A stretch of 49,987 bases of DNA from the NCBI RefSeq assembly GCF_008868155.1, contig NZ_WBKR01000017.1:1-49987 (forward strand), read 5' to 3'. The notes under the pieces are model-generated. The model did no database searches and was not told the DNA's origin. It worked only from the letters and a program-made list of their open reading frames with translations. Shown in pieces: positions 33,087 to 42,713 of the stretch. The stretch's first letter is position 1; the number at the start of each line of letters is the position of its first letter. Source of the DNA: Micromonospora sp. ALFpr18c. Its GTDB lineage: Bacteria > Actinomycetota > Actinomycetes > Mycobacteriales > Micromonosporaceae. A program made the translations under genes and the position numbers.

Positions 33087-33496
33087 GCACACCCTCCGTT
33101 GTCGGGGTTCCGAGGCGGCCGGTGGACGTTCGTGAAGCTCCGGTGAACGTCCGCTGACCGCGTCATCACCCGTCCATGGACCTGATGACAACCGAGGACA
33201 CGTTAGCCAACCACCAGGCGAGTCACAAGCCAGAGCGCCGAATTGGCGTGTCGATCTGTCCGTTTGCGTCCATGATTGTCATGCATCGCGACGTCGAACG
33301 GTGCCCTCGTTGCTGCCCGTTCGTCGCCGAGCGTGACCGGTCCGGCGGAGTCGTCCGGCTTGACGGCGCGGTCTGTCGGGCCCCGCTCGGAGTCGACCGG
33401 GTCGAGCGGGTTGCCGGCCCGGATTTCCCGGGCCCGGTCGGCCGGGTTACCGTTCGTTCAGGTGAAGGCCGTGGAGCCGGTGAAAGGTGTGCGCTG
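33087..33496. other. Divergent intergenic region between the second M23 gene and icmB
   Basis: No gene is supported in these 410 bases. An inverted repeat GGACGTTC (33124-33131) / GAACGTCC (33145-33152) lies 38-66 bases upstream of the M23 start and could be an operator or a 5'-UTR hairpin. I searched for the conserved bases of the c-di-AMP (ydaO) riboswitch, which often precedes actinobacterial wall hydrolases, and did not find them. GAAAGG at 33482-33487 is the ribosome-binding site for the next gene. Confidence 0.4.
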
Positions 33497-33901
33497 ATGA
33501 GCTCTCGTATTCGGGTCGTCGTCGCCAAGCCAGGCCTGGACGGCCACGACCGGGGCGCCAAGGTTGTCGCGCGTGCCCTTCGTGACGCCGGCATGGAGGT
33601 CGTCTACACCGGCCTGCACCAGACCCCCGAGCAGATCGTGGAGACCGCGATCCAGGAGGACGCCGACGCGGTCGGCCTCTCCGTGCTGTCCGGTGCGCAC
33701 ATGACGCTCTTCCGCCGGGTCCTGGAACTGCTCGGCGAGCGGGACGCCCGCGACATCGTCGTGTTCGGCGGCGGCATCATCCCGAACGACGACATCCCCG
33801 AGCTGGAGAAGCTGGGCGTCGCCAAGATCTTCACGCCGGGGGCCACCACGCAGGCGATCGTCGAGTGGGTCCGGCAGAACGTGGCGCAGCCGGTCGCCTG
33901 A
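33497..33901 (+). CDS. icmB: Cobalamin-binding small subunit of an acyl-CoA mutase (IcmB-like)
   Basis: The 134-aa protein is a stand-alone B12-binding domain. It has the signature DGHDRG with the cobalt-ligating His17, then SVLSGAH and VFGGGIIP, and resembles the small subunit IcmB of isobutyryl-CoA mutase, which interconverts isobutyryl- and n-butyryl-CoA with a separate large subunit. The large subunit (IcmA) and the G-protein chaperone MeaB/MeaI are not in this window, so it may serve a mutase encoded elsewhere, possibly one for 2-hydroxyisobutyryl- or ethylmalonyl-type substrates. A strong terminator follows. Confidence 0.88.
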   Translation: MSSRIRVVVAKPGLDGHDRGAKVVARALRDAGMEVVYTGLHQTPEQIVETAIQEDADAVGLSVLSGAHMTLFRRVLELLGERDARDIVVFGGGIIPNDDIPELEKLGVAKIFTPGATTQAIVEWVRQNVAQPVA

Positions 33902-33942
33902 GGCGTACCGGCTCGGGTCGTCGGGCGGACCCGGGCACGGGG

Positions 33943-33979
33943 GAGGGGCCGGACGCACCCCTCACACGTCCGGCCCCTC
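33943..33979 (+). terminator. Terminator after icmB
   Basis: A perfect 13-bp stem (33943-33955 with 33967-33979) with an 11-base loop lies 41 bases past the icmB stop. It is followed by TATG without a T-run. Confidence 0.8.
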
Positions 33980-34202
33980 TATGCACGATGCCCCGCCGCC
34001 ACCCCTCGACCGACAGGGCATCGGCCGTCTCCCGTCATCACGCTGAATCAGCGCTCCGACACCTGACTCAACGACGCCCCGACGGGCGGGTTACGCACCC
34101 CCGGCAACATCGCCCGGACGGTTGACGCGGCACGTGCCGCGCCCGAAACCGGCCCCGCGGGCTGCCGGGTTGTGCATTACCGCACACCGCGCACCCGCTC
34201 GG

Positions 34203-34230
34203 TTGCCGGCGGTGCCCACCTCGCTAGGCT
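34203..34230 (+). promoter_or_regulatory. Candidate promoter of sucCD
   Basis: TTGCCG (34203-34208) and TAGGCT (34225-34230) are separated by 16 bases, in good agreement with housekeeping actinobacterial promoters. This would give a 5' untranslated region of about 100 bases before sucC. A palindrome GCCTGT-N11-ACAGGC (34241-34263) falls just after the predicted start point and could be an operator. The remainder of the 33980-34334 gap shows nothing else convincing. Confidence 0.5.
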
Positions 34231-34334
34231 GCGGCCAATGGCCTGTGTCAAGTGATGACAGGCGTCAAACTGTTTTTCTGAACGCTGGTGGCGGCGCGAC
34301 GGCGCGCCGCGGAGACGGGACGGGACGCGCAATC

Positions 34335-35513
34335 GTGGACCTGTACGAGTACCAGGGGCGGGACCTGTTCGAGCGGCACGGCTTGCCCGTGCTTGCCGGC
34401 GGCGTCGCCACTACCCCCCAGGAGGCCCGCTCGATCGCCGAACGCCTCGGCGGTCGAGTGGTCGTCAAGGCGCAGGTGAAGGTCGGCGGCCGAGGTAAAG
34501 CCGGCGGCGTCAAGCTGGCCGAAGGCCCGGATGAGGCGGTGGCCAGGGCCACCGACATCCTCGGCATGGACATCAAGGGTCACACCGTCCACAAGGTCAT
34601 GATCACGGTGACGGCGGACGTGGCCGAGGAGTACTACTTCTCGTACCTGCTCGACCGGGCGAACCGCACCTTCCTCTGCATCGCCAGCGTGGCCGGCGGT
34701 ATGGACATCGAGCAGGTCGCCGCCGAGACCCCGGACCGTGTGGTCAAGGCTCCGATCGACGCGAACACCGGTGTCGACGAGGCCAAGGCGCGGGAGATCG
34801 TCGCCGCCGCCGGGTTCCCGGCCGAGGTCGCCGACCAGGTGGTCGAGATCGCCGTGGGCCTGTGGCAGGCGTTCGTCGCCGAGGATGCCACCCTGGTCGA
34901 GGTCAACCCGCTCGCCAAGAACGGCGACGGGCGGATGCTGCTGCTCGACGCCAAGATCAGCCTGGACGAGAACGCCGCGTTCCGGCACCCGGACCACGAG
35001 GCCCTGGTCGACCAGGCCGCCGTGGACCCGCTGGAGCAGGCCGCCAAGGCCAAGGACCTCAACTACGTCAAGCTCGACGGCGAGGTCGGCATCATCGGCA
35101 ACGGCGCGGGTCTGGTCATGTCGACCCTCGACGTGGTCGCGTACGCCGGTGAGCGGCACGGCAACGTCAAGCCGGCCAACTTCCTCGACATCGGCGGCGG
35201 CGCGAGCGCCGCGGTCATGGCGAACGGGCTGGAGATCGTGCTCTCCGACCCGGCCGTGAAGAGCGTCTTCGTCAACGTCTTCGGCGGCATCACCGCCTGC
35301 GACGAGGTCGCCAACGGCATCATCCAGGCGCTGGCCCTGCTGGAGCAGCGCGGCGAGCAGGTCACCAAGCCGCTCGTCGTCCGGCTCGACGGCAACAACG
35401 CCGAAGCCGGCCGGGCGATCCTGGACGGCGCGAACAACCCGCTCGTGCAGCGGGTGGACACCATGGACGGCGCGGCCGAGCGGGCCGCCGAGCTGGCAGC
35501 TGCGGGGGTCTGA
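34335..35513 (+). CDS. sucC: Succinyl-CoA synthetase, beta subunit
   Basis: SucC with SucD interconverts succinyl-CoA and succinate with nucleotide triphosphate formation in the TCA cycle. The 392-aa product has the normal length and starts [20 protein letters not shown]. The ATP-grasp domain shows [20 protein letters not shown] and [13 protein letters not shown]. The C-terminal CoA-ligase domain has [21 protein letters not shown] and [14 protein letters not shown]. The GTG at 34335 is chosen because homology begins exactly there; GGAGA is about 20 bases upstream. sucD follows after two bases. Confidence 0.97.
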   Translation: MDLYEYQGRDLFERHGLPVLAGGVATTPQEARSIAERLGGRVVVKAQVKVGGRGKAGGVKLAEGPDEAVARATDILGMDIKGHTVHKVMITVTADVAEEYYFSYLLDRANRTFLCIASVAGGMDIEQVAAETPDRVVKAPIDANTGVDEAKAREIVAAAGFPAEVADQVVEIAVGLWQAFVAEDATLVEVNPLAKNGDGRMLLLDAKISLDENAAFRHPDHEALVDQAAVDPLEQAAKAKDLNYVKLDGEVGIIGNGAGLVMSTLDVVAYAGERHGNVKPANFLDIGGGASAAVMANGLEIVLSDPAVKSVFVNVFGGITACDEVANGIIQALALLEQRGEQVTKPLVVRLDGNNAEAGRAILDGANNPLVQRVDTMDGAAERAAELAAAGV

Positions 35514-35515
35514 TC

Positions 35516-36403
35516 ATGGCTATCTGGCTGACCAAGGACTCGAAGGTCATCGTCCAGGGGATGACCGGTTCCGAGGGTTCCAAGCACACCCGGCGGATGC
35601 TCGCCGCCGGCACCAACGTGGTGGGCGGCGTCAACCCGCGCAAGGCGGGCCAGAAGGTCGACTTCGACGGCACCGAGCTGCCGGTCTTCGCGTCCGTGGC
35701 GGACGCCATGGCCGAGACCGGGGCCGACGTCACGGTCATCTTCGTGCCGCCGCAGTTCACCAGGGCCGCCGTGGTCGAGGCGATCGACGCCGCGATCGGC
35801 CTGGCCGTGGTGATCACCGAGGGCGTGCCGGTGCACGACACCGCCGCGTTCTGGGCGTACAACCTGGCGCAGGGCGAGCGGACCCGGATCATCGGGCCGA
35901 ACTGCCCGGGCATCGCCTCGCCGGGCGCGTCCAACGCCGGCATCATCCCGGCCGACATCACCGGCTCCGGCCGGATCGGCCTGGTCAGCAAGAGTGGCAC
36001 GCTGACCTACCAGATGATGTACGAGCTGCGGGACATCGGCTTCTCCACCTGCGTCGGCATCGGCGGTGACCCGATCATCGGGACCACCCACATCGACGCC
36101 CTGGCGGCGTTCGAGGCCGACCCGGAGACCGACGCGATCGTGATGATCGGCGAGATCGGCGGCGACGCCGAGGAGCGGGCCGCCGAGTTCATCAAGGCGA
36201 ACGTCACCAAGCCGGTCGTCGGCTACATCGCCGGCTTCACCGCGCCCCCCGGCAAGACCATGGGCCACGCCGGTGCGATCATCTCCGGCTCGGCCGGCAC
36301 CGCGGAGGCGAAGCAGGCGGCCCTCGAAGCCGTCGGCGTCAAGGTCGGCAAGACGCCGACCGAGACCGCGAAGCTGATGCGGGAGATCATGTCCGGCAAC
36401 TGA
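35516..36403 (+). CDS. sucD: Succinyl-CoA synthetase, alpha subunit
   Basis: The 295-aa alpha subunit binds CoA and carries the phosphohistidine. The CoA-binding Rossmann domain shows [18 protein letters not shown]. The segment [11 protein letters not shown] and the ligase domain [14 protein letters not shown] are conserved. The phospho-His is in [15 protein letters not shown]. The ATG lies two bases after the sucC stop, so the pair is one transcription unit, ended by the hairpin at 36423. Confidence 0.97.
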   Translation: MAIWLTKDSKVIVQGMTGSEGSKHTRRMLAAGTNVVGGVNPRKAGQKVDFDGTELPVFASVADAMAETGADVTVIFVPPQFTRAAVVEAIDAAIGLAVVITEGVPVHDTAAFWAYNLAQGERTRIIGPNCPGIASPGASNAGIIPADITGSGRIGLVSKSGTLTYQMMYELRDIGFSTCVGIGGDPIIGTTHIDALAAFEADPETDAIVMIGEIGGDAEERAAEFIKANVTKPVVGYIAGFTAPPGKTMGHAGAIISGSAGTAEAKQAALEAVGVKVGKTPTETAKLMREIMSGN

Positions 36404-36422
36404 GCCGGCCAGGCGGCATCGA

Positions 36423-36456
36423 AGAGGGGGTCGACCGGAGACGGTCGGCCCCCTCT
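36423..36456. terminator. Terminator between sucD and the small membrane protein gene
   Basis: AGAGGGGGTCGACC (36423-36436) pairs with GGTCGGCCCCCTCT (36443-36456), with one T-G pair. It lies between convergent genes and could serve both. Confidence 0.85.
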
Positions 36457-36473
36457 CGTCGTGCCGCACCCGC

Positions 36474-36740
36474 TCAGTCGTTGTTCCAGAACGGGTAGTT
36501 GCCGGTGAGACGCAGGATCGAGCCGCCGATGATATTGATCACGCCGAACACGATGGCGAGGTATCCGAGCACCGGCGACTGGCCGTAACGGCGGGCGTCG
36601 CGGATGGACAGGTAGCCGAAGACGATGCCGAGGATGCCGCAGCAGATCAGGCCCAGCACGATGCCCAGCACGCCCCAGAGCGTCGTCCGGTCCCGTCCCT
36701 GGGCCGGTGGCGGCGGGGGCGGCGGGTATGCGGTCGTCAC
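36474..36740 (-). CDS. Small DUF4190-like membrane protein
   Basis: The 88-aa protein has a run of seven prolines near the N-terminus, then two hydrophobic hairpin segments (TLWGVLGIVLGLICCGILGI and YLAIVFGVINIIGGSIL) separated by a short RDARRYGQ loop. This is the layout of DUF4190-type proteins, common in actinobacteria and of unknown function. The GTG at 36740 is chosen because GGAGG lies 7 bases upstream. A similar architecture is found in the gene at 38310. Confidence 0.75.
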   Translation of the reverse strand: MTTAYPPPPPPPAQGRDRTTLWGVLGIVLGLICCGILGIVFGYLSIRDARRYGQSPVLGYLAIVFGVINIIGGSILRLTGNYPFWNND

Positions 36741-36926
36741 AGCTACCTCCGGACGGTCGTGAGCGGCGGGCTGACCCGGGCCGACCCGGATGGCGGCGAC
36801 GGCCACCCCCTCTGGGCCGACGCTAGACCGGAGCAGGCGTCCCGGACCGAGGTTCGTTCAACTCGCCGCCTTTCGGGGCGGGTTAACGGACTGCTCCCGC
36901 CCGCGCGACGTGCCAGAGTAGAGCGG

Positions 36927-38255
36927 ATGTCCCCCGTCACCCCTGACCGTCCCAGCCGTCCCGGCGGTGTGCGCGCCGACGACCGGCCGGTCGACCGCGC
37001 CACACCGGGCCGACGGGTGCCCGCGCAGCGCCCCGGCGGGCCGCCGCGTGGGCGGGCGCCGCTGCCGGTCGCCGCGGGGGTGGCCGCCGGCTGGGCCGCC
37101 CTCACGTCGTACCTGCCGGTCGCCATCGTGCTCGCCCTGGTCCAGTTCGGCGCGGACGGCGCCACCCTCGGCGGTGCCCTGCGCACCGCGCTGGCCGGCT
37201 GGCTGGTCGGGCACGGCGTGCCGCTGCGCACCGAGGCCGGCCCGTTCGGGCTCGCCCCGCTGGCGCTCACCGTCCTCGCGATCTGGCGGCTCACCCGGGC
37301 CGGCGTGCACGTGAGCCGCGCGATCGGCGCCCGGGACACCCGCTCACCGCGCCGGGCGCTGCTCGCCGCGGGCGCGGTCGGCATCGCGTACGCGCTGCTC
37401 GGCACACTCGCGGCCGTGCTGGTCGGCGCGGGCGGCCCGGACGCGTCCCTGGTCCGTGCGGCGGCCACCTTCGCGGCGGTCGGCACGCTCGCCGCGCTGG
37501 TCGGCGCGACCCGGATCACCGCCGTCACCGGTGTGCTCGCCGCCCGGATGCCGACCCGGCTGCGCGACGGCGTACGCACCGGGCTGGTGGCCGGGCTCCT
37601 GCTGCTCGGCGCGGGCGCCGGTGCGGCCGGGCTGGCCGTGGCCACCGGCGGCGGGGACGCGGCCGACATGATCGGGGCGTACCGCACCGGGGTGGCCGGG
37701 CAGGCCGGGATCACCCTGGTCAGTGTGGCGTACGCGCCGAACGCGGCGATCTGGTCGAGCAGTTACCTGCTCGGGCCGGGCTTCGCGGTCGGCACCGACA
37801 CCGCGATCCGGACGAGTGAGGTGTCGGTCGGCGCGCTGCCGGCCGTACCGCTGCTCGCCGGCCTGCCGCGCGGCCCGGTGGACGGCCTCGGTGCCCTGCT
37901 GCTCGCGGTGCCGGTGCTGGCCGGGATGGTGGCCGGCTGGCTGCTGGCCCGTCGGACGGCCCGGCACGTCGGGCCGGAGCGGGTCCGCGGTCGGGTCGAC
38001 GCCGAGCACGGCCGCGAGCGCGCCCCGAGGCGTTGGGCCGACCTGCTGGTGCCGGCGGCGCTGGCCGGGCCGGTGGCCGGCGTGCTGCTCGGCGTGGCCG
38101 CCGAGGTCTCCGGCGGCCCGCTCGGTGCCGGCCGACTCGCGCAGCTCGGGCCGGTGGCCTGGCAGGTCGCCGCCGTGGCCACCGGTGTCATCGCGGTCGG
38201 TGCGCTGCTCGGCGCCGCCGCGACCCGGGCGCTCACCCGGTCTCCCGCTTGGTAG
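36927..38255 (+). CDS. PerM-like polytopic membrane protein (DUF6350)
   Basis: The 442-aa protein has a disordered Arg/Pro-rich N-terminus of about 45 residues followed by about ten hydrophobic helices and no obvious catalytic motif. Its place between sucCD and purN matches Rv0955 (PerM) of M. tuberculosis, a membrane protein tied to divisome stability under low magnesium; that synteny and the fold are the basis for the call. It has conserved-looking stretches such as SVAYAPNAAIWSSSYLLGPG. The ATG at 36927 follows GAGCGG; the upstream open frame lacks homology. Confidence 0.85.
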   Translation: MSPVTPDRPSRPGGVRADDRPVDRATPGRRVPAQRPGGPPRGRAPLPVAAGVAAGWAALTSYLPVAIVLALVQFGADGATLGGALRTALAGWLVGHGVPLRTEAGPFGLAPLALTVLAIWRLTRAGVHVSRAIGARDTRSPRRALLAAGAVGIAYALLGTLAAVLVGAGGPDASLVRAAATFAAVGTLAALVGATRITAVTGVLAARMPTRLRDGVRTGLVAGLLLLGAGAGAAGLAVATGGGDAADMIGAYRTGVAGQAGITLVSVAYAPNAAIWSSSYLLGPGFAVGTDTAIRTSEVSVGALPAVPLLAGLPRGPVDGLGALLLAVPVLAGMVAGWLLARRTARHVGPERVRGRVDAEHGRERAPRRWADLLVPAALAGPVAGVLLGVAAEVSGGPLGAGRLAQLGPVAWQVAAVATGVIAVGALLGAAATRALTRSPAW

Positions 38256-38262
38256 ACGAGCG

Positions 38263-38294
38263 CGGGGCGCCCCGAGACGATCCGGAGCGCCCCG
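38263..38294. terminator. Hairpin between the PerM-like gene and the gene at 38310
   Basis: CGGGGCGC (38263-38270) pairs with GCGCCCCG (38287-38294) between two convergent stop codons. The 16-base loop makes it weaker than the other terminators here. Confidence 0.6.
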
Positions 38295-38309
38295 TCGGTA
38301 CCGAGCCCG

Positions 38310-38885
38310 TCAGGGCTGGGTCGGCAGCGCGACGTTCGCCACGATGCTCAGGATGATCAGCAGGATGCCCAGTCCGACGCCGACCGCACCGCAGATCAGG
38401 CCGGCCTTGGCCTGCCCGGCGTTGCTGGCCTGACCCTGGGCGACCTTCTGCCGGGCGAGGTAGCCGGTCACCACGCCCGCGATGCCGACCGGGATGCCCA
38501 GGTAGAGGCAGCAGACCAGCGGGATCGACGCGATGCCGAGGATCATCGACACCAGGCCGAGGGTGTTGTTCTGGCCCTGGGCCTGCGGGTAGCCGGCGTT
38601 CGGGTACGTCGGAGCGCCGTACGGGGGCTGCTGCTGGCCGTACGGGTCCTGGTACGGCTGCTGCTGACCGTACGGCTGACCCGAGGTGGGCTGCTGGCCG
38701 TACGGCGCCTGCGGTGCCGCGTACGGGTCCTGCGGCTGCTGACCGTAGGGCTGCCCAGAGGTCGGCTGCTGGCCGTACGGGGCGGCCGGCGGCGGGGCGT
38801 ACGGGTCGTGCGGCGGCTGGGGCGCGGTCGGGTCCTGGTTGGGCTGCTGGCCGTACGGGTCCTGACCGGGGTTACCGGGCTGCAT
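38310..38885 (-). CDS. DUF4190-type membrane protein with Gln/Pro/Tyr-rich repeats
   Basis: The 191-aa protein starts with about 105 residues of low complexity built on PYGQQ units, including two copies of APYGQQPTSGQPYGQQ. Two hydrophobic segments follow (LGLVSMILGIASIPLVCCLY and GLICGAVGVGLGILLIILSI), separated by a basic loop (YLARQKVAQGQ). The function is unknown; such proteins may be envelope-associated. The ATG at 38885 has GGAGC 8 bases upstream. It is followed upstream by a second small membrane protein in the same direction, probably co-transcribed. Confidence 0.82.
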   Translation of the reverse strand: MQPGNPGQDPYGQQPNQDPTAPQPPHDPYAPPPAAPYGQQPTSGQPYGQQPQDPYAAPQAPYGQQPTSGQPYGQQQPYQDPYGQQQPPYGAPTYPNAGYPQAQGQNNTLGLVSMILGIASIPLVCCLYLGIPVGIAGVVTGYLARQKVAQGQASNAGQAKAGLICGAVGVGLGILLIILSIVANVALPTQP

Positions 38886-38911
38886 TCGAGAAGCTCCTTG
38901 GACTGGTTCCG

Positions 38912-39208
38912 TCAGTTACTGCTGCTGTTCCCACCCATGATCGCGCCCAGACCACCCAACGCACAGCACAGCAACACGACGACATACCACCCGATGCCCA
39001 CGATAAGGGCCCACTTCGACCATTTCCTCGACTCCGCGGCGGCGGCCTGGGCACCGGCGTAGTCACCCTGCTGAAGCAGCGGGTTGACCTTCGACGCGCT
39101 GATGATGGCCGGGAGGGCCAGCGGCCAGAAGAGGAAGATGGCGACGATCGACATCGTCATGTTGTTGTTGATCGGCGGCTGCTGCTGGGGGTGGGTACCG
39201 GGCTGCAT
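38912..39208 (-). CDS. CD225/dispanin-family small membrane protein
   Basis: The 98-aa protein has a short Gln/Pro-rich N-terminus, an in-membrane segment MSIVAIFLFWPLALPAIISA, a basic loop with the family's AAAAESRKWSKW pattern, and a C-terminal TM helix (IGWYVVVLLCCALGGLGAI). This is the CD225/dispanin layout, also found in eukaryotic IFITM proteins; the bacterial role is unknown. The ATG at 39208 is chosen because GAGGAG lies 7 bases upstream. It is upstream of, and co-directional with, the DUF4190 gene. Confidence 0.8.
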   Translation of the reverse strand: MQPGTHPQQQPPINNNMTMSIVAIFLFWPLALPAIISASKVNPLLQQGDYAGAQAAAAESRKWSKWALIVGIGWYVVVLLCCALGGLGAIMGGNSSSN

Positions 39209-39374
39209 GGGGGTGCTCCTCATTCCGACGGCACGGCTGCCGTGCCGGATCAGTGACAGGGGTGCGGGCCGGCACGGTGTCCAGCCCGAGCGAGCGGCAG
39301 CGTATCGGGTCGATGCCCGCCGGCACTGTCAAAGATCGGCACCGCCCAGCCGGAGGGCGTCCTGACCTGCCCGA

Positions 39375-39380
39375 TAGGGT
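39375..39380 (+). promoter_or_regulatory. Candidate -10 box of purN
   Basis: TAGGGT ends six bases before the GTG of purN, so the mRNA would begin at the start codon itself. No -35 box is evident. Confidence 0.45.
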
Positions 39381-39386
39381 GGCCCG

Positions 39387-40007
39387 GTGACCGAGCCCGC
39401 GTCCGCCGCCCGCATCGTCGTCCTCATCTCCGGCTCCGGGAGCAACCTCCAGGCGTTGCTGGACGCCGCCGCCGACCCCGCGTACGGCGCGCAGGTGGTC
39501 GCGGTCGGCGCGGACCGCGACGGCATCGCGGGCCTGGACCGGGCCGAGGCCGCCGGCGTGCCGACGTTCGTCGAGCGGGTCCGCGACCACGACACCCGGG
39601 ACGACTGGGATGTGGCGCTCACCGCGCACGTCGCGAAGCACCAACCCGACCTGGTCATCTCCGCCGGGTTCCTCAAGCTGGTCGGCCCGCACTTCCTCAC
39701 CGCGTTCGGCGACCGCTACCTGAATACCCACAACACGTTGCTGCCGGCGTTTCCCGGCATCCACGGCCCACGGGACGCCCTCGCCTACGGCGTGAAGCTC
39801 ACCGGGGCCACCCTCTTCTTCGTCGACGCGGGCATGGACACCGGGCCGATCGTCGCGCAGGTCGCGGTGCCGGTGCTCGACGACGACGACGTGGACGCGC
39901 TCACCGAGCGCATCAAGGAAGCCGAGCGCCGCCAGCTCGTCGAGCAGGTCGGTCGCCTGGTCCGCGAAGGCTGGACCATCACCGGAAGGAAGGTCACGGT
40001 TCCGTGA
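39387..40007 (+). CDS. purN: Phosphoribosylglycinamide formyltransferase
   Basis: PurN transfers a formyl group from 10-formyl-tetrahydrofolate to GAR, the third step of purine synthesis. The 206-aa protein has the substrate loop [14 protein letters not shown] and catalytic Asn113, His115 and Asp151 ([12 protein letters not shown] and [12 protein letters not shown]). The residue after the catalytic His is Asn, where most family members have Pro. The start is a GTG. The stop overlaps purH by four bases (GTGA). The FolD encoded at 48016 makes its cofactor precursor. Confidence 0.96.
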   Translation: MTEPASAARIVVLISGSGSNLQALLDAAADPAYGAQVVAVGADRDGIAGLDRAEAAGVPTFVERVRDHDTRDDWDVALTAHVAKHQPDLVISAGFLKLVGPHFLTAFGDRYLNTHNTLLPAFPGIHGPRDALAYGVKLTGATLFFVDAGMDTGPIVAQVAVPVLDDDDVDALTERIKEAERRQLVEQVGRLVREGWTITGRKVTVP

Positions 40008-41575
40008 GTCCCACTCAGGACGGGCGCCGCCCGATCAGGCGGGCGCTGGTCAGCGTCTACGACAAGACCGGGCTGGTCGAGCTGGCCCAGGCCCTGCACG
40101 CGGCCGGCGTGGAGATCGTGTCCACCGGCAGCACGGCGGGCACCATCGCCGCCGCCGGTGTGCCGGTGACGCCGGTGGAGACGGTGACCGGCTTTCCCGA
40201 GGTGCTCGACGGCCGGGTGAAGACGCTGCACCCGAAGGTGCACGCGGGCCTGCTCGCCGACCTGCGCAAGGACACCCACGTGGCGCAGCTCGACGAGCTG
40301 GGTGTGGCGGCGTTCGACCTGCTGGTCTCCAACCTCTACCCGTTCCAGGCGACCGTGGCCTCCGGCGCCGGCGTCGAGGAGTGCGTGGAGCAGATCGACA
40401 TCGGCGGGCCGGCCATGGTGCGGGCCGCCGCCAAGAACCACGCCTCGGTCGCCGTGCTCACCGACCCGGCCGGTTACCCGGCGCTGCTCGCCGCGCTCGG
40501 CGAGGGTGGCTTCACCCTGGCCCAGCGTCGCGCGCTGGCCGCCCGGGCGTTCGCCGACATCGCCGAGTACGACGTGGCGGTCGCCCGGTGGTGCGCCCAG
40601 GAACTGGCCCCCGCCGACGACTCGTGGCCGCAGTTCGCGGGGCTGGCGCTGCGCAAGTCGACCGGGCTGCGCTACGGCGAGAACCCGCACCAGCCGGCTG
40701 CGCTCTACACCGACCCGGACGCCCCGGCGGGGCTGGCCCAGGCCGAACAGCTGCACGGCAAGGAGATGTCGTACAACAACTACGTCGACGCGGACGCCGC
40801 CTGGCGGGCCGCGAACGACTTCGCCGACCAGCCGGCAGTGGCGATCATCAAGCACGCCAACCCGTGCGGCATCGCGGTCGGCGCGGACGTGGCCGAGGCA
40901 CACCGCAGGGCGCACGCCTGCGACCCGGTGTCGGCATTCGGCGGCGTGATCGCGGTCAACCGGCCGGTGTCGGTCGAGATGGCCCGGCAGGTGGCCGACA
41001 TCTTCACCGAGGTGGTGGTCGCCCCCGGCTTCGACGAGGGCGCGGTCGAGGTGCTGCAGGGCAAGAAGAACATCCGGCTGCTGCGCGCGCCCGCGTGGAC
41101 CCCGGCGCTGGTGGAGCTGCGGCAGGTGACCGGGGGTGTGCTGGCCCAGGTCGCCGACCGGGTGAACGCCCCCGGCGACGACCCGGCGAACTGGCGGCTG
41201 GCGACCGGCGAGGCCGCGGACGAGGAGCTGCTGCGCGACCTCGCGTTCGCCTGGCGGGCGGTCCGCGCGGTGAAGAGCAACGCGATCCTGCTGGCCCGCG
41301 ACGGTGCCACCGTCGGCGTCGGCATGGGTCAGGTCAACCGGGTCGACTCGGCGCGGCTCGCGGTCAGCCGCGCTGGCGCCGACCGGGCGAGGGGTTCGGT
41401 CGCGGCGTCGGACGCGTTCTTCCCGTTCGCCGACGGCCCGCAGATCCTCATCGACGCCGGCGTCCGCGCCATCGTGCAACCCGGCGGCTCGATCCGCGAC
41501 GAAGAGGTCATCGCAGCGGCCAAAAAAGCCAACGTGACGATGTACCTAACGGAAACCCGCCACTTCTTCCACTAA
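40004..41575 (+). CDS. purH: Bifunctional AICAR transformylase / IMP cyclohydrolase
   Basis: PurH performs the last two steps to IMP. The 523-aa length is standard. The N-terminal MGS-like IMP cyclohydrolase shows [35 protein letters not shown] and [12 protein letters not shown]. The C-terminal AICAR transformylase carries [14 protein letters not shown], the catalytic Lys-His in [11 protein letters not shown] and [19 protein letters not shown]. It is translationally coupled to purN by the GTGA overlap. A long palindrome follows 10 bases after the stop. Confidence 0.98.
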   Translation: MSPTQDGRRPIRRALVSVYDKTGLVELAQALHAAGVEIVSTGSTAGTIAAAGVPVTPVETVTGFPEVLDGRVKTLHPKVHAGLLADLRKDTHVAQLDELGVAAFDLLVSNLYPFQATVASGAGVEECVEQIDIGGPAMVRAAAKNHASVAVLTDPAGYPALLAALGEGGFTLAQRRALAARAFADIAEYDVAVARWCAQELAPADDSWPQFAGLALRKSTGLRYGENPHQPAALYTDPDAPAGLAQAEQLHGKEMSYNNYVDADAAWRAANDFADQPAVAIIKHANPCGIAVGADVAEAHRRAHACDPVSAFGGVIAVNRPVSVEMARQVADIFTEVVVAPGFDEGAVEVLQGKKNIRLLRAPAWTPALVELRQVTGGVLAQVADRVNAPGDDPANWRLATGEAADEELLRDLAFAWRAVRAVKSNAILLARDGATVGVGMGQVNRVDSARLAVSRAGADRARGSVAASDAFFPFADGPQILIDAGVRAIVQPGGSIRDEEVIAAAKKANVTMYLTETRHFFH

Positions 41576-41585
41576 CGAAGTCCCC

Positions 41586-41662
41586 CGTCGATCATGGAGT
41601 TGTGGTGCCTCACAAAAGGGGCTCCAGCGGCTGAACCGCCCACCACAACTCCATGATCGACG
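41586..41662. repeat. Long perfect intergenic palindrome, TCGATCATG class
   Basis: Bases 41586-41607 are the exact reverse complement of 41641-41662 (22-bp arms, 33-base loop). The outer arm contains TCGATCATGGAGTT, close to TCGATCATGAGGTT of the 6277 element. The loop carries CAAAAGGGG (41613-41621), also found in the loop of the 1-108 element. It lies between the convergent ends of purH and oppF and may act as a terminator, but without a T-run. Confidence 0.9.
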
Positions 41663-41675
41663 CGAACGTGCGGGC

Positions 41676-42713
41676 CTACGCCGCGGGGGTAGCCGGGCGG
41701 AGTTCGGCGAAGTGGCAGGCGGACGGGTGGGGGTCCGCGGCGCGGGGCACCGCCTGCGGGTCTTCCTTGGCGCAGATGCCCTGGGCCTTCCAGCAGCGGG
41801 TGCGGAAGTGGCAGCCGGACGGCGGGTCGGCCGGGCTGGGCACGTCCCCGACCAAACGGATCATGTTGCGCTGGTCGCGGACCTCCGGGTCCGGCACCGG
41901 CACGGCCGAGAGCAAGGCCTGGGTGTACGGGTGGGTGGCCCGCTCGTAGATCTCGTCCTCGGTGCCGATCTCGACGATCCGGCCCAGGTACATGACCGCG
42001 ACGCGGTCGGCGATGTGGCGCACCACGGACAGGTCGTGGGCGATGAAGATGTACGACAGCCCGAACTCGTCCTGCAACTGCTCCAGCAGGTTGATCACCT
42101 GGGCCTGGATGGAGACGTCGAGGGCGGACACCGGCTCGTCGCAGACGATCACCTCCGGGCGTAGCGCGAGGGCGCGGGCGATGCCGATGCGCTGGCGCTG
42201 ACCGCCGGAGAACTGGTGCGGGTACCGGTTGATGTGCTCCGGGTTGAGCCCGACGACGTCCAGCAGCTCCTGGACCCGCTTCTGCTTGCTGCCCTTCGGC
42301 GCCGCGTCGGGGTGGATCTCGAACGGCTCGCCGATGATGTCGCCGACGGTCATCCGCGGGTTCAGCGAGGTGTACGGGTCCTGCATGACCATCTGCATGT
42401 TGCGGCGCAGCCGGCGCAGCTCGGACCCGGAGGCCTTGAACAGGTCCTTGCCCTCCAGGGTGGCCCGCCCGGAGGTGGGCGTCTCCAGGCGCATCAGCAG
42501 CCGGGCGAGGGTGGACTTCCCGCAGCCGGACTCGCCGACCACGCCGAGCGTCTCGCCCCGGCGCAGCTCGAAGCTCACCCCGTCGACGGCCTTGACCGCG
42601 CCGATCTGCCGCTGGAACAGCACGCCCTGACTGATCGGGAAGTGCTTCACCAGGTTGTCGACGGAGAGGATGGTCTCGCCCCGGACCTTGGTGGAGCTAG
42701 CGGGCGCTGTCAT
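41676..42713 (-). CDS. oppF: Oligopeptide ABC transporter ATPase OppF (operon 2)
   Basis: The 345-aa ATPase has Walker [16 protein letters not shown]-loop [17 protein letters not shown], signature [17 protein letters not shown], Walker [15 protein letters not shown], switch His AHDLSVVRH and the C-terminal [13 protein letters not shown] motif. It is a close paralogue of the OppF at 26813. The ATG at 42713 has AGGAGG upstream and lies inside the end of oppD (17-base overlap). It is the last gene of the second operon. Confidence 0.95.
   Translation of the reverse strand: MTAPASSTKVRGETILSVDNLVKHFPISQGVLFQRQIGAVKAVDGVSFELRRGETLGVVGESGCGKSTLARLLMRLETPTSGRATLEGKDLFKASGSELRRLRRNMQMVMQDPYTSLNPRMTVGDIIGEPFEIHPDAAPKGSKQKRVQELLDVVGLNPEHINRYPHQFSGGQRQRIGIARALALRPEVIVCDEPVSALDVSIQAQVINLLEQLQDEFGLSYIFIAHDLSVVRHIADRVAVMYLGRIVEIGTEDEIYERATHPYTQALLSAVPVPDPEVRDQRNMIRLVGDVPSPADPPSGCHFRTRCWKAQGICAKEDPQAVPRAADPHPSACHFAELRPATPAA

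Noticed and set aside
32117..33496. A ydaO-type (c-di-AMP) riboswitch ahead of either M23 gene
   Set aside because: These riboswitches often precede actinobacterial wall hydrolases, but the conserved bases were not found on the minus strand in either upstream region.
33276..33497. A 73-codon ORF upstream of icmB
   Set aside because: No ribosome-binding site, no recognisable motif, and it runs through the promoter region of icmB.
38600..38860. Short direct repeats that might be a CRISPR array
   Set aside because: They are in-frame codon repeats for PYGQQ units inside a coding region, without constant spacers. No CRISPR array or cas gene was seen anywhere.
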